A stretch of DNA of 64,000 nt, taken from the NCBI GenBank assembly GCA_022559845.1, contig CM040125.1:330343829-330407828 (forward strand). Reading direction: 5' to 3'. A program made the translations under genes and the position numbers. This DNA is from Amorphophallus konjac. Lineage: Eukaryota; Streptophyta; Magnoliopsida; Alismatales; Araceae. The notes beneath the pieces were generated by a model. It saw only the letters and a program-made list of their open reading frames with translations. It did no database searches and was not told where the DNA came from. Shown piece by piece: positions 33,072 to 43,915 of the stretch (positions are counted from its first letter, which is position 1; each line of letters begins with the position of its first letter).

Positions 33072-33791
33072 TGTAGATTATGAAAAATCCACTTAATGAA
33101 AAAGAAGAATAATAATATGGAAAATATAAGAGGGGTGAATGGGAGCATGCGTAGGATGCTAAGGGTGAATGTGATCGCCAGAGGGGTTACCTCAAAGAAG
33201 AAGATGATCGCATGTACCTTGTGTTTAACGGGGGAGATTGTGAATCCTTTCTTCCTCCTTCTACCGGCCGGCCGATGAAGGGGGTTTTTAGCTTTGATTA
33301 CCTTGTAAGAACACACAAAACAAACAAAGATATGGATTAGCCAAAAGGGTGTAGTATCAACGTTCTAAGAATATGAAATCAATCGAATTGAGCATGAACA
33401 CACCTTGTGTGTTTTGATTTTAAAACCCCTAAGAGGAGCAACAAGGTTTGAAAAATATGGATGAATATGCTAATGCAACAAGATAGATGTGATGTTGGAT
33501 CTAGCAAAATACTAAAGGAAGGGATGTGTGATGATGATATGTTAATGACAAAAGCAATTAAACAAGCTAAAAGGGATGGTTCCTTTCTGCTGTGCGTGCA
33601 TCAGTAAAGGGAGAAAGAGTGTTGGCTTCAATATGCGATGGTTGCAGCAGACGGTGGAGAATTAGCCATGGAAGCAGCAGGATCCGCCTGGAAGAAGAAA
33701 AAACAACAACCTGCAATCAAATAAAACACTCTCCTCTCTGTCAGCTCTCTCCCTTCTTCTTCTCATGCCTCGCGGAAGAGACCCAGGAGGT

Positions 33792-33801
33792 GTATTTATA
33801 G
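33792..33801 (-). promoter_or_regulatory. TATA box of Tat-1 3' LTR
   Basis: CTATAAATAC on the - strand; the 5' LTR copy is at 54067-54076. Confidence 0.8.
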
Positions 33802-33945
33802 GGCCAAAAATCCTTGCTAAACAAGGATTAAAACAAGGTAATAATCCTCCATCAAGAAACCCTCTTCCCAATCGAACAGGAGGCTCAAAACGGGGAAGGA
33901 ATCATTAATGGAAAGAAGGAGACAAAAGGGAGACGGAATTGAAAA

Positions 33946-34290
33946 TGACGACCCCTTGAAGGGCGTCAATTAAAAATGACGACACAACCAAAGGCGTTAA
34001 TTCAAATAATGACTTCCATAACGTCGTCAATTCCTAGATTTAATTATAGAAACAATTAACTTTCCTTATTTAAAATGATGAACTGACGCCGGTCAGACGG
34101 ACGTCAAATAATCAACGCCTTCAAGAGAGACGTCAATTTCTCAATTTTCATTTAACTTGCGATCCGTAAACTGCAGTAAATCCAGAAAATGACGCCCGTA
34201 TTGGTAGTCATCCATTTTTCAAAGAAGCGCCCTTGTCAATGCCGTCAATTTAAAAGACGCCCCTACTTAAGGCGTTAATTCCAATTACCC
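33946..34290. repeat. GACG/CGTC hairpin modules in 3' LTR U3
   Basis: About nine modules of the form AATGACG..N..CGTCAATT, for example 33946-33968 (arms around GACGACCCC and GGGCGTC). The same set lies at 54220-54560 in the 5' LTR. Confidence 0.85.
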
Positions 34291-35436
34291 AAAAAAAAAT
34301 CTAAATAATTCATAAAAGTACAAAAACTTCATATTAAATCAATATTGAAGTCCACTTTGGGGCGTCATATGGTGACATGAGATTTGCTCAACATAGCATC
34401 AATTTTGACGTGTCTACAGTTGCCCCGCCTTGGCATCTGCTTTGCAAGGGAGTGAGATGGAATGAAGCGAAAGTGAAACAAGTGGAATGAGGTGGAACGT
34501 ACTGATAAGTAGATGCCAAGGTGTGATGTGACACGTTTCTGACACTAAGCGTTTGGAAATCTTTCCAAGATTCTGAATAAAACAACTCCGGATGATTCCA
34601 AGAAAGCATCGATTAGCTGGATAAAGGAGACTAAACAAGATAAACAAAATGTGCGCGAGGGCACGACAGGGAGGCACCATTGGAGAGCGATTACCAGCCA
34701 ATGTGGATGTGCTACAACCAAGGTGGATTTGCAGAAAAGTAAAGTGAGTTGAGATAAAGATCCAGCAAAGGGACGATTTTCGAGGGACCAGCCTGAATGG
34801 TTTCAAGGAGAATAAAGTACTTGATTTGGAATGGAATATCTCATGTAAACTCAGTTAAGAGCGAGCGACCTTCATTATTGGCGTAATATGGAGATTTTCA
34901 TCATTAAGCTCAAAGTCCTACATGATGCATGCTGGGCTAAAAGAAAAAAATTATTAAAACAAACTAAAATAAAAGATAATCAAGGATAATATTGTTAAGC
35001 CATCTAGATTTGGTCAAGAATCCAGATCTCTGAGCTGATACTAAGCCGAAGCCTGTTTGTCCACGCATCAACTCAGAAAGTGGAACCATCGTCCCAAACC
35101 TTAAATGACTCAACGGCCTATCCGTGCGATCACGACTCTCCTGGAATTATCACTATTTTTGATGAAGGGGAACTCAAATTCCAGGTTCATCAGAACCACA
35201 AGGTCCTTGATATGTTATAATAGCATAGATATCTTATAGTAACAATGCATACAGGAATGCATACAGGAAGATGGTGATAACATGAGTATGTGGGAAATGA
35301 GAAATGAGGTGCAGTCACCGTGGGGCTTGGATGCTGAGGCCCAGTTGATGGGACCAAGAGCTTCTTAACCTGCACTCAAAATTTCATTAGCCATGATATA
35401 AAGATGCATAAAGCATACTCAACAACATTGATTTGA

Positions 35437-35727
35437 AGTTGAGAATTTTTTTGGATTTATTTTGAATTTTGAGAATTTATTGGATTTTTATTGGAATTTT
35501 GAGAATTGTTTTGAATTTTTATTGGAATTTTGAGAAATTATGAATTTTTATTGGAAGTTTGATAATTTTTGAATTTTTATGAGAATTTTGAGATTTTATT
35601 GGATTTTTATTGGAATTTTGATAATTTATTGGATTTTTATTGGAATTTTGAGAATTTATTGGATTTTTATTGAAATTTTGAGAATTTATTAGATTTTTAT
35701 TGAAATTTTGAGAATTTATGAATTTTT
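35437..35727. repeat. AT-rich tandem repeat, units of about 30-35 bp
   Basis: Variants of GGATTTTTATTGGAATTTTG followed by AGAATTTATT repeat about eight times without interruption. Confidence 0.85.
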
Positions 35728-35738
35728 ATGCAACGCAC

Positions 35739-36170
35739 AGACTTTTGGAATGTATAGACTTATGGAATGTATAGACTTAGGTGGGTAGAATGTATAGACT
35801 CAGAGAATGTATGGACTTAGGTGAGTAGAATGTATGGACTCAGAGAATGTATGGACTTAGGAAATGTATAGACTTGGGGATGTACAGACTTGGTGAAGAG
35901 AATATGGATGTATAGACTTGGGAATGTACAGACTTGGTGAAGAGAATATGGATGTATAGACTTGGATGGATGAAATGTATAGACTTGGGTAAGTGCAATG
36001 TACAGACTTGTGAAGGGAATGCTTAGAGTGTATAGACTTTAGAATGTGTAGACTTGTGAATGGAATGTAGGCTTGAAACGAATGTACAGACTTTAGAATG
36101 TGTAGACTTGGGAATGAAATGTATAGACTTTAGAACTTGCAACCATGATGCTTAAACTTATGCAAATACT
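35739..36170. repeat. TGTATAGACTT motif array in Tat-1 3' region
   Basis: About twenty copies of TGTATAGACTT or TGTACAGACTT at 14-40-bp spacing. On the element's sense (-) strand this reads AAGTCTATACA or AAGTCTGTACA, close to the Copia-B motif AAGTCTGTGCA. Confidence 0.88.
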
Positions 36171-36591
36171 TCCAGACTTACACAACCTGCACTAAAGCTC
36201 ATTAGTTCAAAAAGATCATTAGCTCAAAGTATGATCATAAGTGCTTGATATAAACAATCTAATCATGATATGACAGCACTTAAGTTCATGAATAATCCAA
36301 CAATTCAAAAGCGTAAGCTCAAAAATGACGACCCTTCTGGTCGGCGTCAAAACAAGAAATGACGACCCCTAAAGGGGCGTCAATTGCATTAAAGGTCTGA
36401 GTTAGAATCAGAACGAAAATGACGCCCTCCATGGAGGCGCTATATAAGTGACGACTTTTGTCATGTTGTCAATTCAAGAAAAGACGCCAATGAGCGCGTC
36501 GTCAATTAACTTCCCCATTTTCTGCTCGGAATTGAGCTTCCAGCAAATCGTTTGATTCGAACACAAACTATAATACCCGTTAACGTTCAAA

Positions 36592-36601
36592 ACACTATAA
36601 A
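36592..36601 (+). promoter_or_regulatory. TATA box upstream of PMD gene 1
   Basis: CTATAAATAG on the + strand, about 125 bp before the start codon at 36722. It faces opposite to Tat-1 transcription. Confidence 0.6.
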
Positions 36602-36721
36602 TAGGCCAACTATTGGTGTTTTCAAACATCAGAACATCGAAGTACAGAGTACCTTAGCCATCTTCTGTTAGGCAGTAGCAGAAGACCGAAGCAGAAGAAT
36701 TAGTAGCATAACACTATCAGA

Positions 36722-38153
36722 ATGATGAACCAGATGATGCAACAAAGGCTTTCCAAGAAGCCAAGGATGAGTTTCCCAAGGATTTATGAAGTGCCAGGCC
36801 ATATCAGTGGGAGAATTGCTAAAGATCAAGTAAGTGTTCTTTGTGCTTAAACTTTTTATTTCTGCTCTGACTTTCTTTCTTTTCAAAATTTCTGATGTTC
36901 TTTCTTCTTCCTTTCTTTTAATGTTTTATGTTTTTAGGATTACCCCATTATTCCTGATCCAAGAAGATTTCTGAAAATCAAATGGCTTCCTTTATTACTT
37001 TCAAAACTTTCATTGGATATGAAATCCTTCCTCTCTAGATGGAACCTTCTTGGCCTCATCACCCATGCCACTCATTACAATGACATTCACCTCGATTGGG
37101 CTTCAATTGGAGCTCTTATAGAATTATGGCACCCTCATAGTCACACATTCCTCTTCCCAACTTTTGAAGCTACCATACTCCTAGAAGAAGTGGAGATGCT
37201 CTTGGGTTTGAAAAGGATGAAGCAAGGAGAGGAATCAAGGATGGCTCATATGACCAAGCCCATACAAGCCCATGACATGCTCATGAGTCTCGTCCAAAGT
37301 CCAAATTTGGTGAATCAAATGAAGGCCAATAAGGGAATCAACCTTTTGAAGTTGGCTTCATGGGTATACAAAAACATGGACAAGGTTCAAGAAGATGAAG
37401 ATCTTTTGGAGAGAGTGATGAAAGGGTTTGTCATATGTGTAGCGGGAGCTATATTATTCCCTTCATTGGAAGACCATTTAGAGGAGCAACACCTAAGTGC
37501 TATAGCTAGCATGTGGGAGGGGAAAAGAATAGGTGGGGCAATATTAGCCAACCTATACAACGGGCTCACTTCGGCTTCACTAGGGCGGCCCCTATTTGGG
37601 TCAATGCTTCTTCTAACTTGTTGGATAGATTTCCACTTTAAATTTGATCCATGTCAAGCAAACCAAACGGCCTCCAAAATCTTCTCCAAGAGCCCACTTC
37701 GGTATATGACAGACTCATTGGGTCTATGTGAAAGGGTGACCAATAGAGTTCCCAAGCTCAAGAAGAGGAATGAATGGAGGGATTACTTCAAATCAATGCC
37801 AAAGAGTAATTTTACATGTACACCGGGTTTTCTAAAACCCAAGAACTTCGCTCAAGGTTATCCTCCGGCATCGAGCTCGTTTAATTGGTGGTACCGACTT
37901 CTTCCTTTACAACGCACACTGGTGCCTCCCACAACTCGGGCTTCCTCGACATATCTTCGAAGAACCTTCTCACCTTCCTCCAATCAAGAGAAGAGAACTA
38001 TGCTCAAACGGAGATCATGAAGAAATCAAGACCATAATGGCTCAATGGAAGGTGGGACTTCTTCACAGATCCAAGACTCATGTTGAAGAAGAAGAAGATA
38101 AATGTAAAGCTTATGTACTGGCTCTCAAAAGGATAAGGCCCACAGTGGCTTAG
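36722..38153 (+). pseudogene. PMD gene 1: plant mobile domain protein, two exons, one frameshift
   Basis: Exon 1 36722-36829 (36 codons; MMNQMMQQRLSKKP...) ends at a GTAAGT donor; the 108-bp intron ends TTTTTAG; exon 2 is 36938-38153. The protein has the aminotransferase-like plant mobile domain: the PDPRRFL opening, RWNLLGLITHATHY, ALIELWHPHSHTF, EVEMLLGL. One extra base near 37895 shifts the frame; in the next frame coding continues to a stop at 38151-38153, and exon 2 is 1216 nt (one over a multiple of three). A polyadenylation-type AATAAA lies near 38183. PMD proteins occur in Gypsy and MULE elements and in host silencing factors such as MAIN; the role here is unknown. Confidence 0.8.
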
Positions 38154-38842
38154 AGAATGTAATCATGATTTCTTTCAATGAAATAAAAATTCTGTTCTTA
38201 CTTGAGCCAAAACAATGAATTAAAATGATCATCTCTTCCAATTTATGCAATTCTGTCTGATAAAGATGAGTTTCGGGCTTTCTGTTCTTAACAGCGCCTC
38301 CATCAACGGCGTCAATTTATGAAACCACGCCTCAGCTAATGTCGTCCATTACATTTCGCCCAGGGCACTGGCGTTTCTTAACTCACGTCCTTAGATAAGG
38401 CGTTAATCAATTCAAATTTTCAAATTATCTTCAAAATAATACCTTAATTTCTCAGAAAACAACGCCTTTTCTCACGTCGCGTGTTCAAAAATGGACGCCA
38501 ATTCTGATCGTCGTCAAATTAAAAGGGGCAATAATAACGCCCGCTCACATCAATCACTTCCCATTAATGCGCCTGACGACGATTACAAATTCCCATGCAA
38601 ATAACAAATGACGCCCAACCTCAGGGCGTCAAATCTAAAAGCCACGCCTTTCCTCAAACCGTCAATTTAACAAGACATGACTTCCATTCGGGCGTCAATT
38701 ATTCTCGACCATTAAACCCCTATTTCCCCCTTTCTTCTTCCTTCGTTCATTCCATTTCTTCTTCTGCAAACCCTAACCGAAACCCCCCATCCCATCTCTC
38801 TCTCATTCTCACTCTCTCTACTCTCTCTCCCTGCTTAATCCT
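38154..38842 (+). other. Spacer between PMD genes with hairpin modules
   Basis: About nine GACG/CGTC modules at 38290-38705 (for example TGACGCCC/GGGCGTCA at 38609-38631), followed by a pyrimidine-rich stretch (38735-38842) that looks like the 5' UTR of the next gene. Confidence 0.8.
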
Positions 38843-41800
38843 ATGGCTGGCGGCACTCACAAGCGGCTAAGGGTGTCTGCCTCGGCCGTGGTGGACCTGG
38901 AAGAAGAGCCGACCGTGGAGGAGCTTCCCCTCGCGGCGGCCAAAGACGCACCGGCGGCGGTGGCCGGTGAAGAGGATGGAGAAGAAGAAGACGAAGGAGA
39001 TGAAGGTGAAGAGGGAGAAGATGAGGAAGAGGATGGAGAAGACGGAGAAGAGGGAGAAGATGAGGAAGAGGATGGCGACGGAGAAGAAGAAGGAGGAGAG
39101 GAACCACCGGCGGTGGTGGCGGCAGCGGTGGCCCGTCGGCCCGGTCAACTCCGGCGACCACGGCAGCCAAGGGAGCCCCTCCGTGGGGGATTGATTGGAC
39201 CCAGACGGCAGAAGGTAGGCTTCCCCACACCCATTTTCCATTTTATTTTTATTTTATTTTCATTTTATTCCATTTCCATAGCTCTCGAGAGAGGGCAAAC
39301 CAGTGACCCAGACAAATGATGCCCCCAGGGGTGTCGTTAATTAAAACGACATCCCAGAATGGGTCGTCAATTCCATTTTTTCATTTTTTTTGGAAAATAA
39401 TTAATCGCATGAAAACCACGCCCTGCAGCATGTCGTTATTTTAAATTTCATCATGTTTAGCTCCATGCTGTTATTTCCCTGTGATTTTATTAAAATTGAA
39501 ATGCATATGTCTTTGTTTATTTCAATTTCGCACATTAACCACCTCAGGAAAACCACGCCCCCCATCGGGGCGTTAATTCAATAAACAACGACCAATGGAG
39601 TGGTCGTCAATTAAAAAAATGTCCAGAATTTCTTTTCGTGCCAAAATTACTCATTTTGAGCAACGTCCCCCACAGGGGCGTTACTTAAACAACTGACGAC
39701 CCAGGGATGGTCGTCAATTTAAAAATCTCTCAGAATTTAGGAAATTAGTTTCACAACAACGCCTCCCATAGGGACGTCTTTAAAATAAACAACGACCCAG
39801 GCTGGGTCGTTAATTTAATGAACGCACAACATCACCAGAAACCCATTTGGAAATAACGTCGCCCCTAGGCGCATGAATTATGAAAACCACGACCCTAGGT
39901 AGGTCGTCCATTAACCAAACAGCAGATATCTCATCAAATGAACTTCCACATGAAAACTTAAACAAAATGTTCTCTTTATATGCATGCAGGGGTTGATGAG
40001 GACGCGGATTTCTTGGGTCCAGGTCCGAGCAGCTTATTATGGCTCCCCGAGTTCCAGAGAGCTAGGATAGATGCTATGGGGTTTGGGGCCTTCCATAGCA
40101 TTGAGCCAGTCAGACCCGACCTACCCTTGATCCAGGTGCTCAGAGAGAGATGGGATAGGTCTAGCAGGGCATTTCTGATGCCGTGGGGTCACATGGTTCC
40201 TAGCCTAGAGGATGTCACTAGGATCACTGGGCTGAGGGTAGATGGGGAGGCTGTGAGCGGGATCACCCTACCTGATTATAGCGAGCTTACCCATAGACTG
40301 CTAGGGCTAGAGACCATCTACGAGACACCTAGCGAGTGTAGGACCATCTTCCGCACTGACCTTACCATAGCTATGGGATTGGGGGACTCTAGGCAGAGAT
40401 CCAGGGAGTCTTTAGAGCAGTTTTCACAGAGATTGATAGATGGGGCTAGGGCTGCCTACTGCCAGGACCCAGCCGACAGGGAGAGAGCAGACAGAGACTT
40501 GAGGAGATTTCTATTTTTGATGCTCGGGAGGCTGCTGCTCGGCACGAAGGGTGATGTCATCAACTGCCGCTTCCTGGGGATACTCGAGGACTTGGAGGGC
40601 GTTGGCAGATACGCCTGGGGAGCAGCGCTGCTGGCGCACTTGATAGCCGACTTGTCCACGGGGACAGGTCGAGAGACGACCGTTAGTGGCTTTTCACCTT
40701 TTCTTCAGGTATGCATTTTCTTTCTTTGTTGTTTTCTTGTTAGAATGCATATGCATATGAATGCTTTGCTAATGTGATGCATGAATGCAGATATGGAGCC
40801 ACTTGTACATGCCGATGGGGCGCGCTGACCCACGGCCTGGAGACGAGGGGACTTTCGCCTTAGCACGGCGCTGGCTACCGGTGGTGATCGGAGCCCCACT
40901 CGCCTACGAGTTGCGAGTGTTACGATGGGAGTTTCGAGACTTCCCCGCCTCACTGGTATGTATGTTTGATGCAATTTTTTATGTTTTATTATAGAATGTG
41001 ATATGATGGATGATTGATATGTGTGCTTGTGAATGCAGGTGAGGTGGAGGCCCTATGAGGGTATGACCGATGAGGGCCAGCCCTGGGTCGTAGCGGGCCG
41101 ACCTCGTTTCGGGCATGAGCTTTGGGTTCATTGCCTGAACGAGATTGAGCCGCTACGGCTTAGGCTGGTGATGAGGACCCTTGACCTACACCAGGAGTGG
41201 ATCGAGGTAGGAGAGCCGCGGGGGATAGGCAAGAAGACGCGCGGTCGCACGAAGGCGATCGACTGGAGAGTGCGGTTCTCGACCAGTACGCAGACTGGCA
41301 GTGTGGCGGGACCCGGGTCACTTCACAGGCGACGGACAGCTCCGAGTACCTCCGACGCTACTGGGAGGTTTACGCCGGCCGACCCCAGATGAAGGTCTTA
41401 GGGGTATGTATGAATGCACTTATTTCTAAATTAAATGCAAATGCTTATGTATATCTATTATGTGACTAATATGTGGTGAATGCAGGACGCACGGGATATA
41501 GTGGCGATGGACATGCAGACCCACCTCCATAGCTTGGAGGCCCAGTTGGCTGCCACCCGGGCAGACCTTGAGACCCTGGTGAGTGTTTGATTTATTCCTA
41601 TATGCAAATAAATTTTTTTTATTGATGATTAGCCACTGACAATCTTTAATTAATATAGCGTGCCCAGCAGGGAGCAGCAGGGAGAGAGACGGGAGAGGCC
41701 TCTAGCTCGAGAGGGCCTAGTGCAGAGGCGACTGCACTAGCAGAGCAGCTAGTAGGAGCAGTGACACGGGCCGAGGCGGCAGAGCGCGACCTCGCCTCAC

Positions 41801-42566
41801 GGGTACGCCCTTAAGCTCAAACTCAATTTCATTCAATTGTTTATATGATATGCTCATGAAAATTGTTGTTTACAGACTGAGGAGCTCTGGGCCGCTCTTA
41901 CTTGCATCGCGGAGGGACAGCAGGCGATGGCCTCTCGGGTGAGTTATTTATTTTTAGTTGTATATTGCCTATTTCCATGAATTATTGAATTGTGGAACTG
42001 ATGATTTGTTTACCTGTTTGCAGACCTCGGAGCTACAGGCATCGCTTACCCAGACTGCCCTGGCCGGGACAGAGTTGGCGATCCGTGAGCAATGGGTCGT
42101 GGAGCTGGAGCGGGCCTTAAGGCGGCGAGAGGAGTTGCCGTAGGACGTGGCGGAGCTGCGAGTCACCCTCGAGATGGAGCGGAGAGAGCGTGCTCGGGAG
42201 CGTGAGGAGCACCAGGCGGAGCGTGCCCGGGACCGTGAGCAGCACCAGGCGGAGCGTGCCGAGCCCGGGATCGTGAGGAGCGGTCAGCTTGCGAGCGGGA
42301 GCTTATAGCCTTGAGGGCCCAGCTAGCCGTTGCACAGGAGCGGCTACGAGCGACCGAGGAGCGGCTTCAGTGAGGTCGGGAGCGGCGCGAGCTGTAGGGT
42401 ACAGCTTCACCAGCTCTACTTTTGTGGCGGGTTCCTCTCTCCGGCAGAGGAGCCGGCTCGAGCTCCAGCTACTTCCCGGGGGTCCATGCCCCCTCCACCA
42501 GCGCCTCGTCGGGAGGACGAGAGTGAGGCAGAGAGTAGGAGAGAGGAGGGTGGAGGCGAGAGCTGA
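38843..42566 (+). pseudogene. PMD gene 2: plant mobile domain protein, eight exons
   Basis: Exons: 38843-39214, 39990-40708, 40791-40955, 41039-41403, 41486-41578, 41659-41802, 41876-41938, 42024 onward, every intron GT-AG. Exon 1 is a Glu/Asp-rich tail; exons 2-4 carry the PMD (IGPRRQ-GVDEDADFLG, MPWGHMVPSLEDVTRITGL, WSHLYMPMGR, HELWVHCLNEIEP); exons 5-8 encode a heptad-rich coiled coil. Exon lengths are multiples of three except exons 2 (719) and 4 (365), each one base short, so two single-base losses break it; TAG at 42141 also interrupts exon 8. The end of exon 8 is uncertain. Confidence 0.82.
39325..39915. repeat. Eleven GACG/CGTC hairpin modules inside intron 1 of PMD gene 2
   Basis: Examples: ACGCCCC/GGGGCGT (about 39554-39572), ACGACCA/TGGTCGT (about 39588-39607), AACGACCC/GGGTCGTT (39791-39811). 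Stems differ but pairing is kept; each module is flanked by A-rich and TTAATT-like bases. Confidence 0.88.
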
Positions 42567-43915
42567 GAGACTTACTTGTACTCCTCCACCCTCACACCTG
42601 TACTCAGACATTCATGATGTATATATATATGAAATTGAGATTTTTGTTACCTGAGCACTTGTGTAGTTGTGTACTTGTACCTTCTTTTCCTTCTCGCCTT
42701 TTACTTTTGCCCTGCGCTTGTAGTTCACACTTGAACAAACAGGTTAATCCATCTGTTCGACTTGGCCCCTTGCTCAATGAGCAAGGGATGTCTTAACTGT
42801 GACCTTGATAATGGGTCAAGGGGCCAAGCCTTTAATCAATGAAGGCAAATGATAGATATAAAATGCGCCATGCAAGCAGGCAAATGCTAACTGGAAATAA
42901 AAGATGCAACCAAGCATATGAGAAACAAAGGGCTTGAAATTCCACAATTTTTTTGTTATTATTATATATATATATATATTTTGTATTTTCGTTTTGAAAG
43001 TGGCGCCTTCGATAGGGTTGTTAATTTTGAAAAGAATGCCTATTCTAAGAGGCATGAATTTTGATTTGAAAAAATTTGCTTTGGAGGTAAGCATAGTATA
43101 GAGCTTTGAAACCTTAACCATCATAATCAAAAATTCATTAGACTTTCTCAAGAGACTTAACAAAAGAGTCAACGTGACTTGTACTTAGGCGTTTACTCAT
43201 ATTCTCTTGCAGCCCATCCTTCTTAGTCGGTCTTCGCCATTCTTCGAGTTCACAACCCACCATGGAGGGAGAAAAGAAGAATGATTAAGGAAGCTCACGA
43301 AAGGTTTTCAAGAATGGGGCACGCTCCTCCCCTGCCCTAATGCCTGTTGAGATTCGGTCTTTGGCTTAGGGAAATTTTGTTGCTCTTTTTGCCCTTATTC
43401 ATGCATGCTTACGACCAAGGTTTTCCTTGCGGGGACTTTGCCCTCTTGACATGCTTTCTTTTATCATAACTTCCTTTTCTTTTCTTCTTTTCTTAAACAG
43501 ATAAAGACCTAATTGTACTTGGGCTTTAAGCATTTTGTTCCCTTTTGGGCCCTGACTTCCACCTACTAGGGCGGCGGGCAGGCTTGGTTGGTAACCCCTA
43601 ACTTGTATTCCCTCTCGTGAGCCGAAAGGAAGAGAATAGGTAAGGCTTTACACTCTTAATTTGGGTCGGACTTTCCTCGAATTCGGGCTGCTCGAGTTTA
43701 AGAATAAAGCGTGTAGTGTGTGCGTGAATTGACCCAAGAGTTAAACCGTCGAGACTGAAGAATGAATTAAGGATTTTGATTATTTCGGTATCGTGGCCCA
43801 CGTACTATACCAGCCTAAAAGATTTTTCTGCTTTTCCTCCCCTCTTTTTATTACTTTTTGTTTTTCTTCTCTTTGTTTCTTTTGTTTTTCTTCTTTTTGT
43901 TTTTTTTTTTTTGGT
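42567..43915. other. Spacer between PMD gene 2 and integrase
   Basis: Non-coding. A TA run near 42963-42980, two weak hairpin modules at about 43003-43060, and a T-rich run just before the integrase stop codon region (43840-43915). This is where the two convergent transcripts would meet. Confidence 0.7.

Larger units (their letters stand above)
33072..34418 (-). repeat. Tat-1 3' LTR
   Basis: In + coordinates it starts TGTAGATTATG and ends GTGTCTACA. Nearly identical to 53334-54691, so insertion was fairly recent. TATA box on the - strand at 33792-33801. About nine GACG/CGTC hairpin modules fill 33946-34290. Confidence 0.97.
34419..36590. other. Tat-1 3' untranslated region
   Basis: No coding signal. 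A purine-rich tract on the - strand next to the LTR (AGGCGGGGCAAC) is the likely PPT. It holds an AT-rich tandem (35437-35727), a TGTATAGACTT array (35739-36170) and four hairpin modules (36326-36512). Confidence 0.75.

Noticed and set aside
38967..39194. Lys/Glu-rich frame overlapping PMD gene 2 exon 1
   Set aside because: It is a shifted reading of the acidic GA-rich exon.
39215..39319. Extension of PMD gene 2 exon 1 past 39214
   Set aside because: A GT donor follows at 39215 and the reading turns into hydrophobic intron-like sequence; protein resumes only at 39990.
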